Assembly: GCA_022828145.1 (NCBI GenBank)
Contig: JAJEJA010000007.1
Location: 1 to 44,788, forward strand
Origin: Candidatus Poribacteria bacterium
Lineage (GTDB): Bacteria; Poribacteria; WGA-4E; WGA-3G
DNA: 44,788 bases
Direction: 5' to 3'
Each line of letters opens with the position of its first letter. Position 1 is the stretch's first letter. The translations under genes were made by a program, and so were the position numbers. Positions 1-9,497 of the stretch are shown here, piece after piece. The notes under the pieces are model-generated. The model made no database searches, had not been told where the DNA came from, and worked only from the letters and a program-made list of their open reading frames with translations.

Positions 1-141
1 CACCGTGTTAGCGGTTCATACCTAACAGAAGTCTGAAGATGGCCCCATAGTCAAAAACACCAAATGGGTGTGAGACTAAATCCTAATTGTTCGGAGTAGG
101 GACAAAAGAATCCCCGCTCCTTTAGGACGGGGAGCGGTCAA
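1..141 (+). mobile_element. Right end of an IS200/IS605-type element with omega-RNA-like 3' hairpin (left part outside window)
   Basis: A C-rich hairpin (CCCCG, TCC, loop TTTA, GGA, CGGGG at about 111-133), preceded by GAAT and followed by a terminal TCAA at 138-141, has the form I know from the right ends of many IS200/IS605 elements, where it is also the 3' end of the TnpB-associated omega-RNA scaffold. A second small hairpin (ACACC/GGTGT) lies at about 57-73. Frame 1 is open from the window edge to a TGA at 34-36 and could be the last codons of a tnpB gene, but this is too short to recognise. By the family model the bases after TCAA (from 142) would act as the guide. The transposase and nuclease genes are not visible. 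Confidence 0.6.
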
Positions 142-202
142 TATTAATCTTATGTATAAAGTGCAATTAGTATTATGACATAATATAAGGTTTTTTGCAA
201 AC

Positions 203-339
203 TTGAACCAGGATTTACAGGATTTCACCAGGATATGACAAGAGATGAAACAGAAAAGGTTTCACATTTTCAGAAGAATAGAATACGAGAAGATACCTCT
301 TATCCTGAAAATCTGGAAATCCAGAAAATCTTGGTTCAG
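203..339. repeat. MITE-like imperfect inverted repeat
   Basis: The left arm (from TGAACCAGGATTTACAGG at 204) and the right arm (ending CTTGGTTCAG at 339) are imperfect reverse complements around about 75 bp of A/T-rich sequence. No open reading frame of note lies inside. It sits between the IS end and the LamG gene, and with the IS end it fills the first 459 bases. Function unknown; it could fold in RNA or be a non-autonomous element. Confidence 0.55.
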
Positions 340-459
340 ACAACTAACCAGAACTTTACACACCCTCCGTTATCAATTCCCTTGCATGACTCATAGAAAC
401 AATCTATAATAAATAAAACAACCGATATGAAATGATACATCTCAATTAAGGAGCAAATT

Positions 460-1208
460 ATGTATATGAAGATATTCACTGTTTTCTGTGCAGCGTTAAC
501 ATTTGGACTATTCGTTAGTTTTTGCAATGCTCAGATCGATTCTGAGAAAATCGTAGGTATATGGTTGCTTGATGAAACTAATGGTGATACAGCTGAAGAT
601 GCATCTGAAACGGATATAACGGGACAATCACACAATCAGATTGGGTTCAAGGGAAAGTTAATGGGGCTCTTGACATAAAGAAAGGTGGCACAGTCACTAT
701 TCCATTCGGTAAAGGTGTCATAACAGATAGAATGAGTTTTATTCTATGGATAAAGTTCACAGATCTTAGCGGACAACAAAACTATTTCTCTATACATGAT
801 CAGAGCAATAACCGTTATGTTCCATATAAAGAAGGTCCAAACGTTCTCCGTAGTTGGAGTAATCTATGGAATGTCAGCAGCGGTGTTACCGTTGAAGCAG
901 GAACATGGTATCACGTTGCAAACACTTACGACAGTAACACAGCAAAAATCTACGTAAATGGAGAAGTAAAAGTATCACAATCAGTACCGAAGTTTCAACT
1001 TGTAGATCAGGATCAAACTGCTTGGCTTGCCACAGATAAAGGTGCAAGTTTTCTATCTGCTTGTGTTATGGACGAGGTAGGACTGTTTAATGATGCTCTT
1101 ACCGAGGAGGAAGTCAAGAACATTATGCAGCATGGAATATATCAGGCTGCTTATGCTGTAGAACCTTCTGAAAAACTGACTGTTTTATGGGGTAAACTGA
1201 AGAGATAA
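460..1208 (+). pseudogene. Secreted LamG/concanavalin-A-like lectin domain protein, broken by a frameshift
   Basis: The start at 460 follows AAGGAG and begins a signal peptide (hydrophobic core, then CNAQ) leading into a LamG-type opening with IVGIWLLDE and GDTAEDAS. That frame ends at 678. The continuation is in another frame: from about 609 it reads NGYNGTI, WVQGKVNGALDI and then the ORF at 732-1208, which carries the rest of the LamG fold (GTWYHVANTYD, IYVNGE, MDEVGLFNDALTEEE). Restoring one base near 606-609 joins the two into a product of roughly 249 residues. LamG domains are sugar- or matrix-binding beta sandwiches. Either this is a recently inactivated gene or a sequencing error in a short A-run. 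The last residues after the domain are an unremarkable tail. Confidence 0.8.
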
Positions 1209-1222
1209 AAGGCTGACAGGTA

Positions 1223-1648
1223 CTACTCCTTCTTGTCTACAAGCGTATAAAGTTGAATCGCGTTGACACGTCCTCTGCCAACTACAGAATAATGGGATAT
1301 CTTGATAGCATCTGTCTCAGCATTTATTTGGATCTCAAACGGAAACTCAATTACTCTTTTTATATGTTTAAACGGTTTCCATTCATTCCTTTTATCACGT
1401 ATGGCGATCGCGTAATTCTGAACTTTTCCTGTACCGAGGAGTACAATCTTGTGGATTGTTGCTCTTTCCGGGATAGTATAAATCACACCATACGCTGTAA
1501 TTTTTTGCGTTATTTCTTGATCAATGAGCACATACTCTTGTGCTGTGAAGAGTGTAGCACAACTGATAAATGATAAGCAGATCAATACAAGAAACAGGAT
1601 ATTCCATTTAATCATAGTTCTCTGCTTGCATAAAAGTCTTTTGAACAT
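1223..1648 (-). CDS. Small predicted lipoprotein of unknown function
   Basis: A 141-residue product. The ATG at 1648 has GGAG about six bases upstream, which supports this start; a second Met at residue 12 begins the hydrophobic stretch. The segment LSFISC is a plausible lipobox, so the mature protein would be anchored through Cys30. The remainder (TIPERATIHKIVLLG, EFPFEIQINAETDAIKI) is rich in alternating hydrophobic residues typical of a beta sandwich, somewhat like discoidin-type carbohydrate-binding modules, but I do not recognise the family. It is convergent with the LamG gene and lies downstream of, and co-directional with, the WD40-like gene starting at 2173. Confidence 0.6.
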   Translation of the reverse strand: MFKRLLCKQRTMIKWNILFLVLICLSFISCATLFTAQEYVLIDQEITQKITAYGVIYTIPERATIHKIVLLGTGKVQNYAIAIRDKRNEWKPFKHIKRVIEFPFEIQINAETDAIKISHYSVVGRGRVNAIQLYTLVDKKE

Positions 1649-1684
1649 AGTATTCTCCTATAATTATACTGATTACAGATTGGA

Positions 1685-2173
1685 CTATTTCAGATCCGCC
1701 CATCTTGTCGCCAATTTACCGTGGGCGGCAACGTCCATAAAAGCTTCTTCAGGCGATATAGTCCATAGCAAGTATGTATTCGTATTATTTCCCTCTATTA
1801 CCTCTTTTTGCACTTCAACAGCATAGAATGTGCCGTCTGGACTAACCCCAGCAAACTTACGTGGTTCAGAGATTATTTTCCTGTTCTCGTTGAAAATATC
1901 CCACAAATAAAGTCCATCCACATCGCCACGAGATTCACCACCGGCACCTATGGTGAACTCACTTATGAAGACATCTTTCTCTGCGCCGGTAGTAGTGTCC
2001 CACAAATGTATAGTGCCAGGGAAATTAGCACCTATCAATGTTTCACCATCTGGACTTAACGCGAAAAGGTTTAATCCTTCTGGATTCCCTCCCAATTGGA
2101 CTTGAGCAGAAGCGTTTATTGAAAACATAAGTAGCAACAGAAATATCGTAAATTTATCAATAATTGCCTTCAT
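1685..2173 (-). CDS. Short secreted WD40-like protein
   Basis: A 162-residue product with AAGGAG seven bases before the ATG and a clear signal peptide ending near ASAQ. It carries about two beta-propeller blade signatures (LFALSPDGETL with TIHLWD; FAGVSPDGTF with YLLW). A whole propeller normally needs six or more blades, so this is either a fragment of a larger WD40 gene of the kind found next door or a partial propeller that assembles with a partner. The C-terminus (AAHGKLATRWADLK) does not look like a blade and there is no dockerin or sorting module. Downstream neighbour on the same strand is the lipoprotein. Confidence 0.65.
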   Translation of the reverse strand: MKAIIDKFTIFLLLLMFSINASAQVQLGGNPEGLNLFALSPDGETLIGANFPGTIHLWDTTTGAEKDVFISEFTIGAGGESRGDVDGLYLWDIFNENRKIISEPRKFAGVSPDGTFYAVEVQKEVIEGNNTNTYLLWTISPEEAFMDVAAHGKLATRWADLK

Positions 2174-2347
2174 TTAATATCTCCTTTTAGCTAAAATCTC
2201 TGCCATTTTGTGTTACAACGGTATGATAATATACAGGATAGACGCATTCCCCGATTGCGTGATTAGGGAGTAAATCCTTGTATGAACAAAACTCTAAATA
2301 GGGTTACCCAAATTTGCGTCCATCCTGATTAGATTAGTGTTTAGCAC

Positions 2348-5300
2348 CTACTTCACTATTAACATTTTTCGTGTAGCAGTAAAATCCCCTGCCGTGAGTG
2401 TATAGAAATACACGCCGCTTGCAACAGACTCACCAAGTGCATTTTTGCCATCCCAATGTGCAGCACGGCTCTTGCCTTGATACATACCGACTGCTTGATG
2501 CCCTAAATCTAACGTTCGAACCAATGTGCCATCTGTAGCATAGATAGAAATGCTCACATCAGCAGGGGTTGCCAACTGATACGGTATCCATGTTTCCGGG
2601 TTAAACGGGTTCGGATAGTTCGCGAGCAGCGCGGTTTTTTCTGGTGTAAACAGTGCCAAGAGTTGCTCAAGAAAAGCAATACCTTGCTGATAGGTAACAG
2701 AGGTATTGCCTGATGCGCGTGCTTCAGCGAGCCATCCTTGAAGTTGTGAGGCGGTGAAATAGGATTGCACCTGTGTGCTCGCAGCGGGAGCGGGTGTTGT
2801 CGTTGTTGTGTTCCAAACCGATACAACCAACATCAGATCCGTAATGTCAACAACTCCATTTCTATTGACATCCGCAGGGCTTTGTCCTCTTTTCCCATAG
2901 TTTAACACAACGATCCTTAGATCAAGGATATCGACAGCTCCATTTCCGTCTAAATCCGCAGCCATTTTTAATAGGTCAAAGAGTTCGTGAATAGAGGATG
3001 TGATATGTCCATTTATATCAATAGTCTTTATCTGGACGCGTGGGTTGCCCCAGTTGCTATAATAAATCGTATCTGAAGTGCTGCCTTCCCACATTTCATC
3101 AGCTACCCATAGGGGATCTACATTGGGTAGAGATTCAACAACCAATTGACTAACACTATCAGCTACGTTGCTACCCGGTGTTGCCACTTCTATTTTTAAG
3201 GCATGGTCCGGTTGGAGCGAAACAGAAAAAAGTACATTTTGCCCCACCACGGGCATGGGATTGTCAAAGACACGGCGTAGCCACCACCTTTGGGGAGGAG
3301 TAAAGTGGTTCTGCCACAAATCATTCTCTACCCGTTCATATCCCATAATAAGACCCGCATCAGGTGTGTGCGATAGCCGAAAGTTGTGTCCGAGTTCATG
3401 AGCGATCAATCCTGCCATACTATCATGGGTCTTAACCTCTTCCTTCGCGATATTCAGACCCCCTACACCGTATCCATAATTCCCTGTCGATACGATGCTG
3501 AATCGGCCGGTTGCCAGTCCGCGTACATAGGATCCCGGAGAATGCGACAATATGGACGGGCTGTCTGATTGAACGACAACAAGATAATAGTCTTGTGTCT
3601 TATCGGGGTGCGTCATATTATGAAGAAGCACCAATTTTGCGCCTACGTCTCTGAATACCCTTTCAACCTGTTTGTCGTCCTTAACGAACGTAAGTAAATC
3701 TCCCTGCACAAATGTGGATTCTATGTTATAGATATTAAAATCAAAAGTGTTACCTACCTGCAAAGCAAAAAAATCCTGCACATCCTCCATTATTGCATCT
3801 ATAGTATCACTATTTACAACCCAATTACTGTTGGTGCTGGTATAGCGTCCTTCATCGTAAGGATAATACCAAATTACATGCACAACAGGACGGGGGGCAG
3901 CTGGCGGGGTTGCGCCGGTATTAATAAGAGAGCTTCCCAGTTTAGGTGCGATGTCCCATATACGAACGATGTGATCGACATCAACGCTTACAAGTTCACC
4001 ATCCGGCGTGAATGCTAATTCAATGGCTCCAACGCGTGTGTCCGAAGATTGTGTAGCAGCTTGTGAAACGGATGTAATGGCGTAGCGGAGGGTACCTGAA
4101 TTAAGATCCCATACTTGGATTCCTTTTCTACTTTGCCCAAGTGCCAGGGTTTTACCATCCGGACTGACCGCAAAACTTGTAATTGAATACGCGGGTCGGT
4201 TCCGTCCACGACCAACTAATTGCGTAGTAGAAATATCGTTATAAAGCAAATAATTCTGTTCAATAAAATGAAGACTAATTCCTGTCTCCACGTGCCAAAA
4301 AGAGACATTAGGAGAATAATCATGTTGAACTATGAGTGTTTTACCATCCGGACTGAATACTACTCTACTTGCTCTAACAAGACTTTGGTCGCGACCACGA
4401 GGATTATTAGCCCTTCGAGGATAAGACGCAATATTAAGCTCTCCATTAAGTATTCCTCTCTTTACATCCAAAAAGAGGACACTGCCGCCGCCACTAACAA
4501 TTGCGAGGGTTTTGCCGTTCGGACTGAATGTTATATCTCGGGGAATGAAGCTACCCTGACCGATTATATGTGTATTTCTTGCTATATCCCATAAGATGAT
4601 TTCATCCGGTCCACCAATTGCAAGTGTTGTTCCATCTGGACTATACGCCATGGAAGTGATATTTATATGCCCTGTGAACTTTTGTCGGATAGCGAGCGTC
4701 TCCATATCCCATAAAAGTACAGTTTTGTCAACAGCAGTTGCGAGGGTTTTGCTATCCGGATCGAATACTGCACCTCTAAAATTATCGCGAAACTCATACT
4801 CTTGCTCCACAGTAATTGTATCACGGCGTAGAGATGTCTCTGTATACCATAGATTAATTGTATTATCGGCAAAGCTGGCAAGTGTTTTACCATCCGGACT
4901 TAACACTGTGCTATTAGTCCAATATCTCATCACATCTACTTTGGTGTTGAGATCTATAAACCGGTAGTCAGCTTCTGTCTTAACCTCCGGTTGGTAGGTG
5001 GTGTCACTATCATCTGTGATGTTTACAATTACATCACCGTGGGTATCTGTTATATCGTCGCTTGGTTCACGGTCGATATCCCACAACCACACAGTATTCT
5101 CATAAGTTGTTGCAATGGTCTCTCCGTACGGACTTAGGAACACGGTATGATTCTTCACTTCTTCCACTGTTTGCAGGGGGGTGCCTTTTTCTACGTCATA
5201 GATCACTAACGTGCCACTTGCGCCATACCAAGAAGCAAGCTGGTTATTGGCATCAGCTTTAGCAGTGAGGAGTATCTTGTTATCTGATCTGAATCCTATA

Positions 5301-8056
5301 ATGCGAACCGGATCTTCCATTGGGAGCCTCCTCACAACAGCATTTGTTTCCTTATCTATGAATTCCATGTAATGAATATTCCCACCAAGCGACCAATAAA
5401 AACTTTGGTTTATTCTTATCTGCCTATCTGGATCATTGAAGAAGTTATCTTGTGAGGATGTCAGAGTACCTATTACTACGTCCCAGAATAGATGGGTTGG
5501 CTCTTCGTTCACATCATTCCAAGAGATAGTTTGAAGCGTGTGCCCATCTGGACTAAACTTTAGATATTTCACTTCACGCGTATGTTCCAGGGTGTGCCGA
5601 AGGGTGCCTGTTAACACGTCCCATAAGAAGATTGATTTCCCACTTTCCCCACTTGCACACGCAAGTGTCCTCCCATTCGGGCTAAGTGCGACAGAACGGT
5701 AGAAGTAGTTGTGCCGATATGCGTACAAATCTGCGGGTAGCATGTAACGTTGAGTGCCTGGAAACACATCCCATACGCGGATGGTGTCATAGTCCCAACT
5801 GACAAGCGTATTTCCATCCTGACTGAACGTCAGCCCGAGAATATGATGCCAATGTCCTTTGAGTGAGCGAAGTACGGTATTTCTTCCAATATCCCATAGA
5901 CGGATAATTTTATCATCACCACCGCTTGCAAGTATCTTACCATTCGGACTAAATGCTATATCCCGAACTCTTTCTGTATGCCCGTGGAGCATGTGAGTGT
6001 TACGGAAGATCTCTTTTTCCTCTACCGGTTCAGAGGGAGTGTTCCATAACATTACAACACCGGCTTCAGACGTACTTGCCAGTGTTCGCTTATCTGGACT
6101 GAAAGCGACTTGAAACGCATTTGTAGGTAGTCTGTTGCGGATGTCTACCGGAACTTTTCGTCCAAGGGCGTTTTCCTCCATATTCCAGAGGGTGATTCCC
6201 CGTTTTCCTACCGCAAGGAATGTCCTACCATCCGGACTAAACGCTGCGATGTAACCATCATATTGATAAGGAACACCGGTTTCTTGTCCCTTATAAAGGC
6301 TCTTCAGTTTCCTTCCCGTTTTCACATCCCATAAGTAGACACCCCCTGACGCACCTGCCACCGTCTTTCCATCTGTACTAAACGCTATGGATTGAACCTG
6401 TCCGCCAGTCTCTGTGAGTGTGTGGCGGATGGGGACTGTTTCTACATCTTCCACATTTTCCACATCCCATAACAGGATAGTATTGCGAACTCCACCACTT
6501 GCCAATGTCTTCCCATCCGGACTAAACGCTAAGTCAAATACATGACTAACACCTGTGAGTGTGTGACGGATGGTACCTTCTTCTAAACTCCATAACTGTA
6601 TAGTATAAGAGTTACCAGTACCATAAGTATAAGAGGAAGCACCGCTTGCCAATGTCTTCCCATCCGGACTGAATGCTACAGCGAGATTATAATTACTTGG
6701 CGGACCTGTGAGTGTGCGGCGGAGGGTGGCTGTTTCTACATCTTCCACATTCCATAGGTCAATACGACTTCCTTTACAGGCTGCCAGGGTTTTACCATCC
6801 GGACTGAATGCTATTTGAGGCCCCCTATAAGCATCCCTTCCACTTCCGATTCCTGTAGAAAGCAGCTTAAGAAAAGCCCCTGTTTCCGCATCCCACAAGT
6901 AGATTCCTTTGCTACCACTGTTCGCTACTATCTTTCCATCTGTAGGCCTAAATGCCACGTCGTATTCTCGTCTAACTGCCTCAAATCCAGTTACGGAGTA
7001 GTGGAGGGTAAGCTCATTAAAATCATACAAATTGATTTTATCTTTATAATTCGCCAATATACTTTCATCCGGGGTAAGTATTAAGCTATCGTAGAATCCG
7101 ATTGTTCTATTGAACAGACTGTTTAGTCGGATGTCACGGTTGGTGCGTGTCTCAACGTCCGATACAGAAATAAATTGTGTATTTGCACTTACGAGTGTTT
7201 TTCCATCTGAACTAAATGCGAAACTTGAAGTGTTTTTTGCCCAATGCTCTGTGAATGTATGAAGGTGTATACCAGTTTTGGCATCCCAAAAATGGATTCC
7301 TGCCACACTACCGCTCGCCAATGTTTTTCCATCGGGACTGAATGTTACAGTAAAAACACTACTTCTTATACCAAATAGGTAGGGACCTGTAACAACGGGT
7401 GCGGGTATCTGTGCATGTTCATCAAGATTCCACAAGAAGATGGCACCATCTGAACTTGACCCCGCCAGTCTTTTTCCATCGTGACTGAATGCTATACTCG
7501 TGAAAGATATCTTTTGCCCGTTCGATACTGGCGATTCTGATCGGAGAACGACACCTGTCGTCACATCGTATATGTGAAGGTTCCCATTGGCACTTGTACT
7601 TGCCAGGACCTTCCCATCCGGACCGAACGCAACATGAGTAACACTCTCACCAACTGTGTGTTTCTGATATGTGCGTTGTACGAGACCTGTCTCTGCATCC
7701 CATAACATAACGCTACCGTCGCTGTTTCCACTTGCGATTGTCTTCCCATCCGAACTGAATACAATACTATCAATTTCCAAGCCTTTTCCAAGCAAACCCA
7801 AACCGGTAAATAGAGACAACTCTTCACCTGTATCGGTATCGTGTATCCAAATACCGACACTACTCGCCACCGCAAAACGAGTTCTATCAGGAGAAATAGC
7901 TAAGCCACTGATACTGCCTTTACCCAATCGTGCTTTAGCTCCTATCGGCAAATTCAATGTCGATGTATCTACTGCAGCGGTATGCGGAATGTAAATAAAG
8001 AGTGAAAGTGTGAACAGTATAATCGCGCAAACCGTAGTCGTTTTTTTTGTTTTCAT
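2348..8056 (-). CDS. Giant secreted WD40 beta-propeller protein with metzincin-type protease, dockerin and C-terminal FlgD-like/sorting module
   Basis: A 1902-residue product. The ATG at 8056 follows AAAGGAG and opens a signal peptide. Residues about 45-1380 are a long series of WD40 blades, recognised by repeated SPDGKTLAS...LWD units, enough for several propellers. Residues about 1390-1600 contain a zinc-metalloprotease-like region with HELGHNFRLSH near residue 1553 (metzincin HExxHxxGxxH pattern with Arg/Ser variation at the Gly site) followed by LIMGY, which fits a Met-turn. Residues about 1700-1755 hold two dockerin-type calcium loops (DLDGNGAVDILD and DVNRNGVVDITD). The last 90 residues are the Poribacteria-type module with YPNPFNPETWIPYQ and a terminal TATRKMLIVK. 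Combining propellers and a protease in one exported chain suggests a cell-surface or matrix protein that binds and cleaves protein. Domain calls are by eye; the substrate is unknown. Confidence 0.85.
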   Translation of the reverse strand: MKTKKTTTVCAIILFTLSLFIYIPHTAAVDTSTLNLPIGAKARLGKGSISGLAISPDRTRFAVASSVGIWIHDTDTGEELSLFTGLGLLGKGLEIDSIVFSSDGKTIASGNSDGSVMLWDAETGLVQRTYQKHTVGESVTHVAFGPDGKVLASTSANGNLHIYDVTTGVVLRSESPVSNGQKISFTSIAFSHDGKRLAGSSSDGAIFLWNLDEHAQIPAPVVTGPYLFGIRSSVFTVTFSPDGKTLASGSVAGIHFWDAKTGIHLHTFTEHWAKNTSSFAFSSDGKTLVSANTQFISVSDVETRTNRDIRLNSLFNRTIGFYDSLILTPDESILANYKDKINLYDFNELTLHYSVTGFEAVRREYDVAFRPTDGKIVANSGSKGIYLWDAETGAFLKLLSTGIGSGRDAYRGPQIAFSPDGKTLAACKGSRIDLWNVEDVETATLRRTLTGPPSNYNLAVAFSPDGKTLASGASSYTYGTGNSYTIQLWSLEEGTIRHTLTGVSHVFDLAFSPDGKTLASGGVRNTILLWDVENVEDVETVPIRHTLTETGGQVQSIAFSTDGKTVAGASGGVYLWDVKTGRKLKSLYKGQETGVPYQYDGYIAAFSPDGRTFLAVGKRGITLWNMEENALGRKVPVDIRNRLPTNAFQVAFSPDKRTLASTSEAGVVMLWNTPSEPVEEKEIFRNTHMLHGHTERVRDIAFSPNGKILASGGDDKIIRLWDIGRNTVLRSLKGHWHHILGLTFSQDGNTLVSWDYDTIRVWDVFPGTQRYMLPADLYAYRHNYFYRSVALSPNGRTLACASGESGKSIFLWDVLTGTLRHTLEHTREVKYLKFSPDGHTLQTISWNDVNEEPTHLFWDVVIGTLTSSQDNFFNDPDRQIRINQSFYWSLGGNIHYMEFIDKETNAVVRRLPMEDPVRIIGFRSDNKILLTAKADANNQLASWYGASGTLVIYDVEKGTPLQTVEEVKNHTVFLSPYGETIATTYENTVWLWDIDREPSDDITDTHGDVIVNITDDSDTTYQPEVKTEADYRFIDLNTKVDVMRYWTNSTVLSPDGKTLASFADNTINLWYTETSLRRDTITVEQEYEFRDNFRGAVFDPDSKTLATAVDKTVLLWDMETLAIRQKFTGHINITSMAYSPDGTTLAIGGPDEIILWDIARNTHIIGQGSFIPRDITFSPNGKTLAIVSGGGSVLFLDVKRGILNGELNIASYPRRANNPRGRDQSLVRASRVVFSPDGKTLIVQHDYSPNVSFWHVETGISLHFIEQNYLLYNDISTTQLVGRGRNRPAYSITSFAVSPDGKTLALGQSRKGIQVWDLNSGTLRYAITSVSQAATQSSDTRVGAIELAFTPDGELVSVDVDHIVRIWDIAPKLGSSLINTGATPPAAPRPVVHVIWYYPYDEGRYTSTNSNWVVNSDTIDAIMEDVQDFFALQVGNTFDFNIYNIESTFVQGDLLTFVKDDKQVERVFRDVGAKLVLLHNMTHPDKTQDYYLVVVQSDSPSILSHSPGSYVRGLATGRFSIVSTGNYGYGVGGLNIAKEEVKTHDSMAGLIAHELGHNFRLSHTPDAGLIMGYERVENDLWQNHFTPPQRWWLRRVFDNPMPVVGQNVLFSVSLQPDHALKIEVATPGSNVADSVSQLVVESLPNVDPLWVADEMWEGSTSDTIYYSNWGNPRVQIKTIDINGHITSSIHELFDLLKMAADLDGNGAVDILDLRIVVLNYGKRGQSPADVNRNGVVDITDLMLVVSVWNTTTTTPAPAASTQVQSYFTASQLQGWLAEARASGNTSVTYQQGIAFLEQLLALFTPEKTALLANYPNPFNPETWIPYQLATPADVSISIYATDGTLVRTLDLGHQAVGMYQGKSRAAHWDGKNALGESVASGVYFYTLTAGDFTATRKMLIVK

Positions 8057-8083
8057 CGTAAATTCTCCTTTAGATATAATGTT

Positions 8084-8107
8084 GCGATTCGGAGATCGCT
8101 CTTACAA
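8084..8107. repeat. Short palindromic repeat (GCGAT-TCGGAG-ATCGC family)
   Basis: A GCGAT/ATCGC stem with a six-base loop lies 28 bases before the start of the giant WD40 gene, so it would fall in its 5' leader. The same element is found at 20711-20733 in the same place relative to the other large WD40 gene, and in doubled form at 41911-41980 and 44687-44752. Confidence 0.65.
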
Positions 8108-8119
8108 TGAATAGGTCCC

Positions 8120-8280
8120 CTATTTTAAGATTAACATTTTTCGTGTAGCAGTGAAATTGCCTGTAGTAAGTGTATAGAAATAGATACCACTTGCCACAGA
8201 CTCACCAACAACAGCATTTTTCCCTTCCTAGTGCGCAGCACGATTCTGCTTTGATATCTGTCGACAAGTTGATGTCCTAA
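8120..8280 (-). pseudogene. Decayed remnant of a C-terminal FlgD-like/sorting module
   Basis: Read on the minus strand from 8280, the sequence encodes LGHQLVDRYQSR, then after a frame change RAAH, a TAG where the paralogues have Trp, EGKNAVVGESVASG, IYFYTL and ATRKMLILK, ending at a stop at 8120-8122. This matches the end of the 17312-20680 protein (LGHQPVGIYQSRSRAAHWDG). It begins at the very stop codon of the WD40-dockerin gene 8277-9383, so that gene appears to have lost the linker and first half of the module by deletion and the rest by mutation. Confidence 0.8.
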
Positions 8281-9383
8281 CTTCCGAATGCTGCGGCGAC
8301 AGAAACAAGGTCTAAAATGTTGACAATGCCATCACCATTGACATCCGCCTCGTTTTCACCGATTTGTCCAAATGCACCAGCGACGAGGACGAGGTCCAGT
8401 ATGTTGACATTATCATCGCGATTAAGATCGGCAGCGGGCCATCCTGCTGACCAGATAAGGATTTTCCCATCCGAACCCGCGCTTGCCAACGTCTTACCAT
8501 CCGGACTAAAAGAGACGCTATTGACGAAACCGGTGTGTCCGTAAAGTGTCCGTAGATGTTCACCTGTGATAACACTCCATAGACGCACTGTCTGATCCCC
8601 AGCACTTGCCAGAATCCGCCCATCCGGTCGAAACGAGACACTATTTACATCATAAGTGTGTCCTTCAAGGGTATGTCGGAGCGCGCCAGTCGTAACATCC
8701 CATAGACGCACTGTCTGGTCAAAACTCGCACTGGCAACAATCAGACCACTCGGATTAAAGGCAATACTTAAGACTGAATCGGTGTGTCCTTCAAGCCTAT
8801 GTCGGATCCTATCAGACCTAACATCGTATAGAAAAACCCTTCCGTCAACAAGTCCAAAGGCAACCATTCGACCATTCGGATTAAAAGAGACACTTTGGAG
8901 TTCTCTATTAACTACTGATGAACTCCTCCAATCCGATCTATCCCATAGTCTACCCCCTCTATTAGATCCCGCAATTGCCACCGTCTGACCACCCGGACTA
9001 AACGAGACACTTGTGCCCCCATAGAAGGGATCAATACGCTGTAGGAGTTCGCCAGTTGCAACATCCCATAGGTAAACATACGTGTCCGCACTTGCTAACT
9101 TCTTACTATCCGGACTAAAGGAGATACTTTTGACCAAGCCTCGGTGTCCCACGAGGTTTACGACCTCTTGATGCGTTTCTGTATCGTAGAGCCAAATACC
9201 GCTGTCACTTGCCGCAGCGAGAAGTTTTCCATCAGGAGAATACTCGATATCATTAATTGGTTCTTCAGCCAGATGCACAATCGTGCCTTCTGGTGCTATC
9301 CATTCTGTCGATTGCTGTGCGAAACCGAAGTAAATAGCAACTAAAAATAACATTATCGTTAGAAATAAGTATCTGAGTTGCAT
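8277..9383 (-). CDS. Secreted WD40 beta-propeller protein with C-terminal dockerin
   Basis: I place the start at the ATG at 9383, which follows GGAGGAAGAGAATCCT and begins a signal peptide (hydrophobic core to FGFAQ); an upstream in-frame ATG at 9425 lacks this. The 368-residue product has about seven WD40 blades (repeated SFSPDGKTLAS, VRLWDVTTGALRHTLEGHT), one full propeller, followed by two dockerin-like calcium loops near residues 314-368 (DLNRDDNVNILD and DVNGDGIVNILD). It stops exactly where the C-terminal sorting module should begin, and a decayed copy of that module follows (8120-8280). The product may therefore be released instead of anchored. A structured repeat lies about 115 bases upstream of the start. 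Confidence 0.85.
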   Translation of the reverse strand: MQLRYLFLTIMLFLVAIYFGFAQQSTEWIAPEGTIVHLAEEPINDIEYSPDGKLLAAASDSGIWLYDTETHQEVVNLVGHRGLVKSISFSPDSKKLASADTYVYLWDVATGELLQRIDPFYGGTSVSFSPGGQTVAIAGSNRGGRLWDRSDWRSSSVVNRELQSVSFNPNGRMVAFGLVDGRVFLYDVRSDRIRHRLEGHTDSVLSIAFNPSGLIVASASFDQTVRLWDVTTGALRHTLEGHTYDVNSVSFRPDGRILASAGDQTVRLWSVITGEHLRTLYGHTGFVNSVSFSPDGKTLASAGSDGKILIWSAGWPAADLNRDDNVNILDLVLVAGAFGQIGENEADVNGDGIVNILDLVSVAAAFGS

Positions 9384-9497
9384 AGGATTCTCTTCCTCCT
9401 TATCGTTGTACCGTTTATTGCACAATTAAAAATGTGTTTTTATCAAACTGTGCATAAGTAAGTAACGTTGCTGGGGTGTTTTCGCATTTTCAAGACT

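Noticed and set aside
2554..8000. Many open frames antisense to or within the WD40 genes
   Set aside because: They arise from the repeated blade codons in other frames, lack ribosome sites and have no recognisable product.
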